64,000 bases of DNA from Streptomyces sp. NBC_01288 (GCF_035982055.1 NZ_CP108427.1:8307001-8371000); one strand, 5' to 3'; numbered from the stretch's first letter, positions 18,124 to 28,385 are shown. A program made the numbers and translations. Notes: generated from the sequence alone by a model not told the origin.

Positions 18124-18549
18124 TTACACAACTTTGTCAGCCGTTGTACGGCCCGGCATATGCCGTATGAATACCGATAGCGAAATCAGGCCACTGATCA
18201 CCGCCACCGCGACGATTCCACCGTCGACCGACCACCGGTGCACGGCCAGCATTCCCTGGGCCACCAGCATGTCGATGACCACCGCACCCGCCACCGAGGT
18301 GAGAACACGGCCGAAGGGATCAATTCCGCGCAGCACCGCGGCAATTGCCGAAGCCGGCGCCGCGAAGAGGAAGAACAGTGCGAACGGACCGCGCAACGGC
18401 GATCCCGAGTCGACGAGCGCGAGCAGCGCCCCGACCCCTCCCACGGCGACTGCCGCACCCGCGAGCAGTGGTGCCAGGTCCCTCCCCGGTCCTGGCCGTG
18501 CCCGCTCGGTGTCGGCGATGGATGGTCTCTTGATATGGAAGGTCTGCAT
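18124..18549 (-). CDS. Small integral membrane protein, unknown function
   Basis: A 141-residue protein with about four hydrophobic helices (LAPLLAGAAVAVGGVGALLA; ALFFLFAAPASAIAAVL; VAGAVVIDMLVAQGML; GGIVAVAVISGLISLSVF) and a short charged tail. The start is taken as the ATG at 18549 (MQTFHIKRPSIAD), because the longer frame adds a leader without domain character. It lies upstream of the polysaccharide operon on the same strand and may serve that locus. No family is recognised. Confidence 0.68.
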   Translation of the reverse strand: MQTFHIKRPSIADTERARPGPGRDLAPLLAGAAVAVGGVGALLALVDSGSPLRGPFALFFLFAAPASAIAAVLRGIDPFGRVLTSVAGAVVIDMLVAQGMLAVHRWSVDGGIVAVAVISGLISLSVFIRHMPGRTTADKVV

Positions 18550-18664
18550 TGGCGACTTTGCCCCCCAGCACGCCGGATGCCGGACTTCAATGTCGCGCAG
18601 CCCGACCGGGCACGTCAAGGTGGGGAAGCCGCTTCCACCGGTTCTCGCGCATCCTCGAATGGAT

Positions 18665-18697
18665 GTTCCCCGGAGGCGTGTGCTGCCCCCGGGGAAC
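18665..18697 (-). terminator. Terminator of the subtilase gene
   Basis: A 9-bp perfect stem, GTTCCCCGG (18665-18673) with 18689-18697, and a 15-nt loop lie 27 bp downstream of the S8 peptidase stop. Confidence 0.7.
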
Positions 18698-18723
18698 CGT
18701 TGTTCGGGTGGAGCGGCAGGGTG

Positions 18724-19932
<1,209 letters not shown>

Positions 19933-20229
19933 TACGAGGGAGTCCTCCTCCAGGCGGCGCGCGCCCGGGTCGGCGCGCGACTGTGGGGATGCGCGCGTTG
20001 ACGCGCGCACGGCCGTGGAGCGTTGCGTTCCGCACCAAGGCTGAGCAAAGCCTGGGTCATGAACCGGTCTGGTTCAAGGGAGTTGACGGCCTGTCACAGA
20101 GCTGTCATGAGCACGCAATCAAGCGCCCCGTCGACCTCTCCGTCGGGCTCTCCATTGGCATGCACACTTCCCGTCAACGCGCGTCACTGCTACGACAGTT
20201 GTGGCAGAGATCCTGCTAAGGGAGGTTCC

Positions 20230-21036
20230 ATGAGACGTTCCCGATTTACGGCATACGTGACCTCGCTCCTCCTCGCCGCCGGACTCGCCCTCACCGGGGC
20301 GATGACGGCGCAGGCGTCCCAACTGGCCGCCACCGGCGGCTATGTGGCCCTCGGCGACTCCTACTCCTCCGGGGTCGGCGCGGGCGGCAAGATCAGCTCC
20401 AGCGGGTCCTGCGACCGCAGCACCAAGGCCTACCCCTACCTCTGGGCGGCCGCGCATTCACCCTCGACGTTCGACTTCAAGGCCTGCTCGGGCGCTCGTA
20501 CGGGTGATGTTCTCGCCAACCAGCTCGGCACCCTCAGCACCTCGACCGGCCTCGTCTCGATCAGCGTCGGCGGCAACGACGCCGGCTTCAGCGACGTCAT
20601 GACGACCTGCGTCCTGCAGTCCGACAGCTCCTGCCTCTCCCGGATCGCCACCGCGAAGACGTACGTCGACTCGACGCTCCCCGGTCTCCTCGACAAGGTC
20701 TACTCGACGATCAGCGCCAAAGCCCCCTCCGCGCACGTGGTCGTGCTCGGCTACCCGCGCTTCTACAAACTCGGCACCACCTGCCTCGGCCTCTCCGCGA
20801 CCAAGCGCTCCGCCATCAACGGCGCGGCCGACTACCTCGACGCCGCCCTCGCCAAGCGCGCCGCCGACCACGGCTTCACCTTCGGCGACGTACGCACCAC
20901 GTTCAGCGGCCACGAGATCTGCTCCGGCAGCTCCTGGCTGCACAGCCTCAACCTGCTGAGCATCACCGAGTCGTACCACCCGACCGCGGCCGGCCAGTCC
21001 GGCGGCTATCTGCCGGTACTGGCCGGAGCGGTCTGA
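20230..21036 (+). CDS. Secreted SGNH/GDSL lipase
   Basis: A 268-residue extracellular lipase/esterase of the Streptomyces SGNH group. The signal peptide covers about 1-30. Block I is GDSYSSGVG with Ser44, block III GGND supplies the oxyanion Asn, and block V SYHPT supplies the His. Conserved Cys pairs suggest disulfides. The ATG at 20230 follows GGGAGG. It resembles the SGNH lipases characterised from S. coelicolor and S. rimosus. Its stop lies four bases from the stop of the convergent kinase gene. Confidence 0.91.
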   Translation: MRRSRFTAYVTSLLLAAGLALTGAMTAQASQLAATGGYVALGDSYSSGVGAGGKISSSGSCDRSTKAYPYLWAAAHSPSTFDFKACSGARTGDVLANQLGTLSTSTGLVSISVGGNDAGFSDVMTTCVLQSDSSCLSRIATAKTYVDSTLPGLLDKVYSTISAKAPSAHVVVLGYPRFYKLGTTCLGLSATKRSAINGAADYLDAALAKRAADHGFTFGDVRTTFSGHEICSGSSWLHSLNLLSITESYHPTAAGQSGGYLPVLAGAV

Positions 21037-21040
21037 CCCC

Positions 21041-22663
21041 TCACTCCGAGGGCGTCGCCGAGTCCGACGCGGAGGCCCCGTCCGACGGGGTCTCCGCCAC
21101 GCATGTCACCGAGAACGGCACGGAGTTGGACTCCGCCTTCACCGGGCTGCGGATCTCGACGCTGATCTCGTTCTTGAACGTCCCGGTGTTCGAGTACGTC
21201 GTGAGGAACACCCGGTCCTGCTTGGTCTTCCCGCCGCCCGACGGGAACGACAGCGTCTTCCAGCCCGGGTTGGAGACCGAACCGGTCTTCGTCACCCACC
21301 GGTAGGACACCTCCGCGGGCAGCTTCCCCACCGTGATGCTGGCCGTGAAGGTCGGCGCCTTCGCGTTCGGTGGCGGACAACTGCCGGAGTACTCGGTGTT
21401 GGCGCCCTCCACCGTCGCCTTCACCGACTGCGGCGTCGACGAGGACTTGCTGCTGCTCGGGCTCGGAGTGTCGCTCGGAGCCGTGGTCGTGCTGCTGGCG
21501 CTGGGTGAAGTCTTGTCCGAGGGCTGGCTCTTGGGGGTGCTCGTGCCCTGGCCCGCGTTCGAGTCCTTGTCGTTGTTCCGGTTGATCAGCGTGTACGTCA
21601 GTCCGCCGATCGCCAGGGCCAGCGCGATCAGCCCCGCGACCAGCGCGACGGCCGCCCCCCGGTTGCGGTGCGGTTCGTCCGCGGCCGTCGGCGTCGAGTA
21701 CGAGTCGGGCGGCGGCCCGAAGCCCTGCACCGGCTGCGGTGGCGTCCGCGAGTCCTGCTGGGAGTAGCCGTCCTGCGGATACCCCGCCATCGTCGGCGAG
21801 TACGGCGTCGTCGGCGCCGTGGACGCGCGCGGCGTACCGCCCGCCGCGACCAGCCGCAGATCCTGCTCCGCCTGCTCCGCGGACATCCGCTCGGCCGGGT
21901 CCTTGCGCAGCAGTCCCTCGATGACCGGGGTGAGCGGCCCCGCCAACCGCGGGGTCGGCAACTCCTCGTCGACGATGGCCCGCAGGGTGCTCAGCGGGGT
22001 GTTCTGACGGAACGGCGACTGTCCTTCGACCGCCGCGTACAGCAGCACGCCGAGCGCCCACAGATCGGACTCGGGTCCCGGCGTACGGCCCAACGCCCGC
22101 TCCGGGGCGAGGAATTCGGGCGAACCGATGACCTCACCGGTCATGGTGAGCGCCGAACTCCCCTCGACCATCGCGATACCGAAGTCGGTCAGCACGACCC
22201 GACCGTCGTTCGACATCAGCACGTTCGCCGGTTTCACGTCCCGGTGCAGCACCCCGGCGTCGTGCGCGGCCCGCAGCGCGGCCAGCACCTCGGCACCGAT
22301 GTGCGCGGTCCGCTGCGGCGTCAACGGCCCCTCGGCGTCCAGGAGATCGGCCAGGGACACGCCCCGCACCAGCTCCATGACGATCCACGGGCGACCGTCC
22401 TCCGTCGCCACGTCGTACACCGTCACGACGTTGCGGTTGGCGACCCGCGCCGCCGCCCACGCCTCGCGCTCAAGCCGGGCGTACATCCGCTCCACGTCGT
22501 CGGATGCCAGTCCGCCCGGCGCGCGCACCTCCTTGACGGCGACCTCGCGTTGCAGCACCTCGTCGCGGGCCCGCCACACCGTGCCCATCCCACCCTCACC
22601 GAGGGGGGACAGGAGCCGGTAGCGGCCCGCGATCACACGTTCAGTGCCCGGATCTTCGGACAT
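21041..22663 (-). CDS. Receptor-type Ser/Thr protein kinase (PknB family, no PASTA)
   Basis: A 540-residue membrane kinase. The catalytic domain spans about 15-270: GEGGMGTVW loop, Lys44, HRDVKPANV with catalytic Asp142, DFG 160-162 and APE near 187. A Pro/Gln-rich linker leads to one helix (about 337-360). A Ser/Thr-rich stalk and a roughly 120-residue extracellular beta-type domain with a Cys pair (SGSCPP, SVTC) follow. No PASTA repeats are seen, so the ligand differs from the peptidoglycan fragments sensed by PknB. A purine-rich GGGGGGAG precedes the ATG. Confidence 0.92.
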   Translation of the reverse strand: MSEDPGTERVIAGRYRLLSPLGEGGMGTVWRARDEVLQREVAVKEVRAPGGLASDDVERMYARLEREAWAAARVANRNVVTVYDVATEDGRPWIVMELVRGVSLADLLDAEGPLTPQRTAHIGAEVLAALRAAHDAGVLHRDVKPANVLMSNDGRVVLTDFGIAMVEGSSALTMTGEVIGSPEFLAPERALGRTPGPESDLWALGVLLYAAVEGQSPFRQNTPLSTLRAIVDEELPTPRLAGPLTPVIEGLLRKDPAERMSAEQAEQDLRLVAAGGTPRASTAPTTPYSPTMAGYPQDGYSQQDSRTPPQPVQGFGPPPDSYSTPTAADEPHRNRGAAVALVAGLIALALAIGGLTYTLINRNNDKDSNAGQGTSTPKSQPSDKTSPSASSTTTAPSDTPSPSSSKSSSTPQSVKATVEGANTEYSGSCPPPNAKAPTFTASITVGKLPAEVSYRWVTKTGSVSNPGWKTLSFPSGGGKTKQDRVFLTTYSNTGTFKNEISVEIRSPVKAESNSVPFSVTCVAETPSDGASASDSATPSE

Positions 22664-22708
22664 GGGCTCCCCCCATTCGCAGCCGGGCGAATTCTCGCCA
22701 AACGTAAC

Positions 22709-24385
22709 TCAGCCGAGCGCTGATGCCGCCCCCTTGAGCACCAGTCCGACCCCGAGGGCCACGACGACGAGCGCCGATCCCAGCGGCAGGGTCCGGCGGA
22801 CCAGCACTGCCATGGGGCTGGTGGTCCAGCGGGGGCGCCGGTCCAGCACTCGGTTCATCCCTGTACCCAGCTTGACGACGGCGAATCCGGCGGCGGTGAG
22901 GGTGAGGGCGAGACCGACGCCGTACGCGACGACGAGCAGCAGCCCGAACCACGCCTGACCCAGCGCCGCGGCCCCCACGAGAACGACCACGGCGGACGGA
23001 CTCGGCACGAGCCCACCGGCGAAGCCGAGCAGGATCGTGCCGCGCACGGTGGGGGCGGTCTCGTGGGTGTGGGTGAAACCGCCGTGCGTGTGTTCTACGG
23101 CGTGGTCGTGGTCGTGCGTGTGGCCATGGTCGTGGGGATGGGGGTGGTCGTGGCCGTGATCGTGAGTGTCGCCGTGATCGTGACTGTGGGGGTGCGGGTG
23201 GGTCTCGGTGTGGGTGGACCCGGCTTCGGCGTGCGCGGAGACCAGGACCAGGGCGCGCTCGGGGGCCTTGGCGGGCTCGTGCTGGTGGTGATCGTGGGGA
23301 TGGGGATGCGGGTGGGGGTGTGAACTGGCTTGCGGGCGTGGGCGGTTGCGCCAGGCACGGCGTACGAGGTTGGCGCCGGCGAAGAGGACCAGGACGCCGC
23401 TCGCGATGCCCAGCCAGGCGATCACCGAGGGCGTCGCGGCCGAGCCGGCCGTGACCAGGAGGCCCAGGGCGACCACGCCGAGGGTGTGGGTGACGGTGAC
23501 CGAGGCGGCGAGCGGGAGGACGTCCTTGAGGCGGGCGCGACCGCCCCGCGCCGCCGCCGTGGCCGCCATCAGGGTCTTGCCGTGACCGGGCGCGAGCGCG
23601 TGCATCGCGCCCAGGGCGATCGCGATGAGCAGGGCGAGGGCGGCGAAGCCGACGGTGAGGTGGTGGCGGGCCACCAGGTTGTTCAGGGCCTCCGTCCAGC
23701 GGTCGGCGCCGCGCGGCAGCACGGAGGCGGCGGGCGGTTCCGACGTCGACTGGTCGGCGTCGGTGAGCGCCGGGCCGCCGGGACGCGCGTGCAGGGACAC
23801 GGTCGTGGTGTCGTCGGGGGAGGAGAGCAAGTCCTTGGGATAGCTGGTGAGTTCGTGCGAGTTCGACTTCGTCGCCACGTCCGACTTGGTGAGCGTCATC
23901 CGGTCGGCGCGCGCGGTGATCTCCCGCCAGCCCGGGCCGGTGGTCAGCCCCGCGCTGTGGAAGCCGAGGGCGACCTTGCTCCCCTTGGGCAGCGCGGCGG
24001 TCGAACCGCACTCCACCCGCAGGGTGTTGAGCCCGGCCTGCCCCGGACGCAGGCGCGCGGTACTGCTGCCGGGCGTGAGGGCGACCGTACGGCCGTCGAC
24101 GGTGACCTTGCTGCCCTCGGCTGCCTTGTCGCAGCGCTGCCGGGCCCACTCGGTCATGCCCAACCGCTTGATCTCCGGCTTGACCTGGGTCGCCGGGATC
24201 TCGGCGAGGTCCTCGATGTGCGTGACGCGCAGTTGGCCGGGGGCGACGACGAGGCCGTCGTAGCGGTTGACGGTGAAGTTGCCGAGGGGGTGCGCGCTCG
24301 CGGTGGCCGTGGGGACCAGGAGGAGCGCGCTCGCGGCCGTGAGGACGGTCGCCGCGGAAGCCAACAGGCGTCGGACCGGCGTCAC
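22709..24385 (-). CDS. NicO-family metal transporter with signal peptide and His-rich loop
   Basis: A 558-residue protein. The signal peptide covers about 1-32 (ending ASA), followed by a 200-residue extracytoplasmic domain and then about six helices of the NicO (nickel/cobalt, RcnA-like) fold. The hallmark HALAPGHGKT is present in the second helix region. Between helices lies a long loop with dozens of His and Asp residues, suited to binding Ni, Co or Zn. It is the last gene of the DUF4331-TPR-NicO operon, and its ATG overlaps the TPR stop (ATGA). Whether it imports or exports is unclear; His-rich loops occur in both. Confidence 0.85.
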   Translation of the reverse strand: MTPVRRLLASAATVLTAASALLLVPTATASAHPLGNFTVNRYDGLVVAPGQLRVTHIEDLAEIPATQVKPEIKRLGMTEWARQRCDKAAEGSKVTVDGRTVALTPGSSTARLRPGQAGLNTLRVECGSTAALPKGSKVALGFHSAGLTTGPGWREITARADRMTLTKSDVATKSNSHELTSYPKDLLSSPDDTTTVSLHARPGGPALTDADQSTSEPPAASVLPRGADRWTEALNNLVARHHLTVGFAALALLIAIALGAMHALAPGHGKTLMAATAAARGGRARLKDVLPLAASVTVTHTLGVVALGLLVTAGSAATPSVIAWLGIASGVLVLFAGANLVRRAWRNRPRPQASSHPHPHPHPHDHHQHEPAKAPERALVLVSAHAEAGSTHTETHPHPHSHDHGDTHDHGHDHPHPHDHGHTHDHDHAVEHTHGGFTHTHETAPTVRGTILLGFAGGLVPSPSAVVVLVGAAALGQAWFGLLLVVAYGVGLALTLTAAGFAVVKLGTGMNRVLDRRPRWTTSPMAVLVRRTLPLGSALVVVALGVGLVLKGAASALG

Positions 24386-26475
24386 TTGGTCGCCTCCAAC
24401 GCCTTACGGGCCTTGCTCGCGCCGAGCGGTGAGAACCCCGGGTTGAGCTTCAGGGCCTTGGTCAGGTGGGCGCGGCCGTCCGCCTTGTGGCCCGTGGCGA
24501 GTTCGATCATGCCGAGGTGGTAGATGAACGAGGCGTTGTGGTAGTTGGTGGCCGTGGCCCGGCGGGCGTAGGGGAGGGCCTCCTTGTCGAGGCCGTTGAC
24601 GTGCAGGGCCCAGGCGAGGGCGTCCGCGGTGTGCACGGTGTGGCGGCGGGCCCATTCGGCGCGGGCGGCCTTCAGGGCGGACTTGATGTTGCCGTGGTCG
24701 GCGGCGGCGAGCGCGGTGTCCAGGTCGGCGTTGACGCCGTTGGCGCGGGCCAGCGCGATCCAGGCGTCGACGAGGGCGTACTGGTCGTCGGCCTTCGCCC
24801 TGTCGCCCGCGGCGCCCCGGCTCTCGTACAACTCGCCGAGTTCTACGAGGGGTTGGGGCAGCGGGTAGCGGGAGACGACCAGCTCCATGCCCTTGATGGC
24901 CTCGGCGCGGTCGCCCAGGGCGGCCTGGGAACGGGCGCGGCCCTCCAGGGCGGGGAGGTAGTTCTCGTCGGCGGCGAGGGCGCGGCCGTAATCGTTCAGC
25001 GCGGTCTTGTAGTCGCCCTGGTTCCAGGCGAGTTGGCCGAGCGTGCCGGCCACGTACGAGATGTCGCCGGGGGAGGTGGCGGCGGCGAGGGCCTGCTCCA
25101 GGACCTTGCGGGCCGTGGTCACGTCACCGCGCAGCTCGTGCACGTACGCGTAGCGGGTGAAGACCGGGACGCCGGGCTTGCGGGCGTCGGCGAGGTCGGC
25201 GGCCTTCGACGCGTCGGCGTAGCGGCCGAGTTCGACGAGCGCGTCGATCCGCGAGCACAGGGCGCGCTCGCTGTACGGGTTCTCCTTCAGGACCTGGTCC
25301 GCGTAGGTCAGCGCCTCCGCGAACTCGTGCCGGGCGGCGGCGAGCGCGGCGCGACCCTCCAGGGCGTTCTCGTTGCCGGGCGAGATCTTCAACGACCGCT
25401 GCAACGCGGCCTGCGCCTGCGGGTACCGGGACGGATCACCCTTCGTCCGCGCCTGCTCCACATACGCCAGCCCGAGCGTCGCCCACCCGTCGAAGTCCTT
25501 GGGCTGCGTCCTGAGATGAGCCTGCAACGAGGCGATACTCGCGTCCAGACTCCCACTGGCGAGCAACTCCGGCGACACGGCACTCGACGCGGCGACCCCG
25601 GTGGCACCGCTGTCCTTCGCCGCGCCGATGGCGATGGCCCCGGCGGTCATCGCCACGGCCAACAGGGCGGCGCACCCGGCGAGTTGGACGGTACGCCAGC
25701 GGCGGCTCGCGGCGGCCACCCGGCGGACGGCGGCGATGCGGTCCGCGTCACCGGGATGGGGGTGAGTGTGGGCTTCATCGGAGGCCGCGTGGCTGTGGGG
25801 GGCGGTTGACCCGTCGTGGGTGTGGGTGGTGGCCGGTCCGTCGGTGTGGTCGTGGGTGTGGGGGGCGCCCAGTTCGTCGGCGGTGGCGTGGTTGTGGGAG
25901 GGCGCCGGTTCATCGGCGTTTCCGTGCGCGGGAGTTGGGGGCGTTTCGTCGCCGGTGGGGGTCGGCTCGGGGGACTCTGCGGCGGTGGGGCTCGGAGCTT
26001 CACGAGTCTCGGTGGAGGCATCGGGAGTCTGGGTGTGGGTGGCGTCCGCGGTCTCGGAGGCCTCGGCGCCCGGGGCTTGCGGCTCCTGGCCGTGAACCGA
26101 GTTGTCGGTCGGCGCTGATTCCGCTCCGGCCCCTGCCGCCGCTTCTGCGTCCCGCTCACGCGCCGGCCCTGCGGCCGTCTTCGTACCGCGCGCGCCGTCC
26201 GGTCCGGTGACGGAGTCGACGCTCCGTGCGTCGGTCGGCTCGGTGTCAGACTCCGCGCCGCGCCGACTGTCGGCCTGGGCTCCGGAGTTCGCGCTCCGCT
26301 CGGTTTCCGGTCCGGTGTCCGCCTTCGTGCTACGACCACCCTCCGGCCCGGCGCCCACCTCTCCGCCCCCGTCCCCCGAATCATCCCCTTGTTCCCACAG
26401 TCGCTCCCACTCCCGCTGTGTCGCCGCCGGCTGCTCGTCCTTCGGCGGCTTGTGGTCGTTCTCGCGCGGGGCCAT
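24382..26475 (-). CDS. Membrane-anchored TPR protein with His-rich cytoplasmic segment
   Basis: A 697-residue protein. Residues 1-180 are disordered and acidic, and 183-241 are His-rich (PHTHDHTDG, THPHPGD). One helix lies at about 264-285, and residues 315-690 form at least eight TPR-like helical repeats (PGNENALEGRAALAAARHEF and similar). The ATG at 26475 has GGAGG eight bases upstream. It is placed between DUF4331 and NicO and its stop overlaps the NicO start. A scaffold or metallochaperone-like role in the same metal-handling unit is inferred; the His-rich segments in both proteins support it. Confidence 0.82.
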   Translation of the reverse strand: MAPRENDHKPPKDEQPAATQREWERLWEQGDDSGDGGGEVGAGPEGGRSTKADTGPETERSANSGAQADSRRGAESDTEPTDARSVDSVTGPDGARGTKTAAGPARERDAEAAAGAGAESAPTDNSVHGQEPQAPGAEASETADATHTQTPDASTETREAPSPTAAESPEPTPTGDETPPTPAHGNADEPAPSHNHATADELGAPHTHDHTDGPATTHTHDGSTAPHSHAASDEAHTHPHPGDADRIAAVRRVAAASRRWRTVQLAGCAALLAVAMTAGAIAIGAAKDSGATGVAASSAVSPELLASGSLDASIASLQAHLRTQPKDFDGWATLGLAYVEQARTKGDPSRYPQAQAALQRSLKISPGNENALEGRAALAAARHEFAEALTYADQVLKENPYSERALCSRIDALVELGRYADASKAADLADARKPGVPVFTRYAYVHELRGDVTTARKVLEQALAAATSPGDISYVAGTLGQLAWNQGDYKTALNDYGRALAADENYLPALEGRARSQAALGDRAEAIKGMELVVSRYPLPQPLVELGELYESRGAAGDRAKADDQYALVDAWIALARANGVNADLDTALAAADHGNIKSALKAARAEWARRHTVHTADALAWALHVNGLDKEALPYARRATATNYHNASFIYHLGMIELATGHKADGRAHLTKALKLNPGFSPLGASKARKALEATK

Positions 26476-26554
26476 GCCGTTCCTCCATCGCCTGGGTGGA
26501 TCAGTGGTTCCGTGGATCTGCGGATCGGTGGGTACGTGGGGATACGTGGGGCAA

Positions 26555-26609
26555 GTGCCGTACTGCTCAAAGAAGTCGGGTGCCCGTGCCGTACTGCTCA
26601 AGGAAGTCG
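26555..26609. repeat. Direct repeat of 24 bp, 31-bp period
   Basis: A 24-bp sequence (26555-26578) recurs at 26586-26609 with one mismatch. Its core is GCCGTACTGCTCAA. It lies between DUF4331 and TPR, just upstream of the TPR leader, and may bind a regulator or result from replication slippage. Confidence 0.6.
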
Positions 26610-26619
26610 CAACACGGGG

Positions 26620-26665
26620 TGGCGCGGCCCGCACCGTGGGGGAAGGTGAAGTGCGGGCCGCGCCA
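26620..26665 (-). terminator. Intergenic hairpin between DUF4331 and TPR genes
   Basis: TGGCGCGGCCCGCAC (26620-26634) pairs perfectly with 26651-26665, with a 16-nt loop, ending 10 bp after the DUF4331 stop. It would terminate or attenuate transcription, so that DUF4331 is made in excess over TPR and NicO. Confidence 0.72.
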
Positions 26666-26675
26666 GTCGGGGGGT

Positions 26676-28217
26676 TTAGTACGGGCGGTGGGTCATCCGG
26701 CGGCGCCACCACGCGACGGCCGCGCCGATCAGCAGGACGCCGGCGACACCCGAGGCCGCCGACGCGACCATCAGCATCATGTTGTTGCTGTCGGAGGACG
26801 AACCCGCCGGCTGCAACGCGTCGCCCAGCTGGTTCTTGACGTCGCTGCCGCTGGTCGTGCCCTTGGCGAGCGGGCCGCGCGAACCCGAGGTGGGCTCGGC
26901 GACGTACGGGAAGTACTTCTCGAAGCCCTTGTCGTTCTTGTCGACCGCGTCGCCCAAGTCGTTCTTGGAACCGACCAGTTCACCCTCCATGACCTGGAGC
27001 GCGGAGTCGATCACGTCGTCGGTGAGCCGACGCCCGTTCGGGAAGCCCGCGTTGTCGCCGTCCAGGACACCGAGGCGCTTGGGGTGCGCGGCCGGTGCGA
27101 TCGACGTGTTCAGGCGCAGCATCTCCGACGGCTTCGCGTACGGCTGCTCGGTGTTGAGGCCCTTGACGCCCGTGAGGAACACGCTGACGAGGTCGTTGCG
27201 CGGCTCGCTCGGCGCCTTGATCTTGTAGATCGACTCGATGAGCTTCGGGATCTCGGGCTCGGTCACGTTCTTCAGGAACTGCGCGTCGTCCTTGGGCTCG
27301 GACGCGTTGAACTTGTCCTTGTCCTTCTGCGGGTTGACGACCTCGTTGACCAACGGGTTGCCCAGGCGCGAGACCTGCGTGTAGTAGCCCTTGGCGTTCT
27401 TGCGCTGGGTCGTGGAGTAAATACCCACGGTCGGGCGGGACTTGGACTGCCGGATCAGGTCGTTCGGCACCTGGAGGGCGATCGTGTTGACGTTGTAGCC
27501 CTTGAGGGTGTCGTTGCCGACCTCGCTCAGGTTGCCGCCGTAGAGCAGGTCGAAGACGCGCAGGTCCGCGAAGAACGGGTCGTCGGCCTGACCGGCGAAG
27601 GTCGCGCCGCCGTTGGTCGTCTTGTAGATCGCCTGCGACCGCAGCTTGGCGTAGTCCGGCATCGACGCGTCGCCGACGTCCGAGGGCGCCGCCGGGATGT
27701 CGTCGGCGATCTTCGTCTTGTAGACCGCCTTGCCCTTCTTCAGCTTGATCAGCTCGACGTCGTACGACTGCGTGATGTTGAGGTCCGGGTCGGTGAGACT
27801 GGTCACCGGACCCGTGTTGTACAGGAACGTCTTCTTGTTCTTGATCTGCGTGCTGAAGGTGTAGCGGAAGATGAAGTCGTCCAGCGCGTCACCGTTGTTG
27901 TCGATGTGCACGTCGTACTGGGCGTCGTCCGCGAACTGGTAGAAGTTCGGGCCGCCGGCGGGCTCCTCGAACGGTATCCAGTTCGCCACGATCGTCGTGG
28001 TGTCCGGCTTGTCCGGACTGACGAACGCGTACAGGTCCGTGTTGTCGTACTGCGGGGTCCCCGAGATGAGGGGAGCCTCCCGGTGGGAGGAGGCCGCGGC
28101 CACTCCCGGTTCCAGCGCGGCCGTACCGGCGGCTGCGAGCCCCCCGGCGGCCAGCGCGCCACATACGAGGGCCGCGAGCTTCCTGCGTCCCGCACCGCTC
28201 CTGGAGATAGGTGTCAT
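26676..28217 (-). CDS. DUF4331 surface protein with C-terminal membrane anchor
   Basis: A 513-residue exported protein. The signal peptide is followed by the family hallmark SSHREAPLISGTPQYDNTD right at the mature N-terminus. The DUF4331 domain fills about residues 45-430, and a single helix (about 478-500) with an RRR tail anchors it. Function of DUF4331 is not established. The ATG at 28217 has GAGGA six bases upstream; the TTG at 28238 is less likely. The gene is divergent from the SigK/RskA pair and has a matching ECF-type promoter, so it should be the lead gene of a SigK-controlled operon. Confidence 0.87.
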   Translation of the reverse strand: MTPISRSGAGRRKLAALVCGALAAGGLAAAGTAALEPGVAAASSHREAPLISGTPQYDNTDLYAFVSPDKPDTTTIVANWIPFEEPAGGPNFYQFADDAQYDVHIDNNGDALDDFIFRYTFSTQIKNKKTFLYNTGPVTSLTDPDLNITQSYDVELIKLKKGKAVYKTKIADDIPAAPSDVGDASMPDYAKLRSQAIYKTTNGGATFAGQADDPFFADLRVFDLLYGGNLSEVGNDTLKGYNVNTIALQVPNDLIRQSKSRPTVGIYSTTQRKNAKGYYTQVSRLGNPLVNEVVNPQKDKDKFNASEPKDDAQFLKNVTEPEIPKLIESIYKIKAPSEPRNDLVSVFLTGVKGLNTEQPYAKPSEMLRLNTSIAPAAHPKRLGVLDGDNAGFPNGRRLTDDVIDSALQVMEGELVGSKNDLGDAVDKNDKGFEKYFPYVAEPTSGSRGPLAKGTTSGSDVKNQLGDALQPAGSSSDSNNMMLMVASAASGVAGVLLIGAAVAWWRRRMTHRPY

Positions 28218-28256
28218 GCCGTCCGTCCTCAGTGCCAACTTGCCTGACGCACGAGG

Positions 28257-28284
28257 ATTCGGAGCAGGTGCCGGGGCGGATTGG
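28257..28284 (-). promoter_or_regulatory. ECF (SigK-type) promoter of the DUF4331 operon
   Basis: On the minus strand CCAATCC (28284-28278) is followed, after exactly 16 bases, by CGAAT (28261-28257). The mycobacterial SigK consensus, as I recall it, is CCATCC...CGAAT. The start of transcription would be about 33 bases before the ATG at 28217. Confidence 0.65.
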
Positions 28285-28358
28285 TCAAACCTGAAAAGTT
28301 TTTTTGGCGCCTTCCAATCCGTCCCTTGACCCGCGTTTTGGGCTCCCTGATCCGTAAC

Positions 28359-28385
28359 CCATCCGTAGAGGTGTTCGCTACGAAC
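28359..28385 (+). promoter_or_regulatory. ECF (SigK-type) promoter of sigK itself
   Basis: CCATCC (28359-28364), a 16-base spacer, then CGAAC (28381-28385). It has the same spacing as the divergent DUF4331 promoter. Transcription would start near 28392, which favours the ATG at 28414 or a leaderless GTG at 28393 as start codon. Confidence 0.62.

Noticed and set aside
23060..23330. Plus-strand open frame rich in Val/Gly opposite the NicO His-rich loop
   Set aside because: It is the complement of His-codon repeats (GTG/ATG strings) and not a gene.
26476..26712. N-terminal extension of the TPR protein into the intergenic gap
   Set aside because: It crosses a direct repeat and a terminator hairpin, and the ATG at 26475 has a good GGAGG site.
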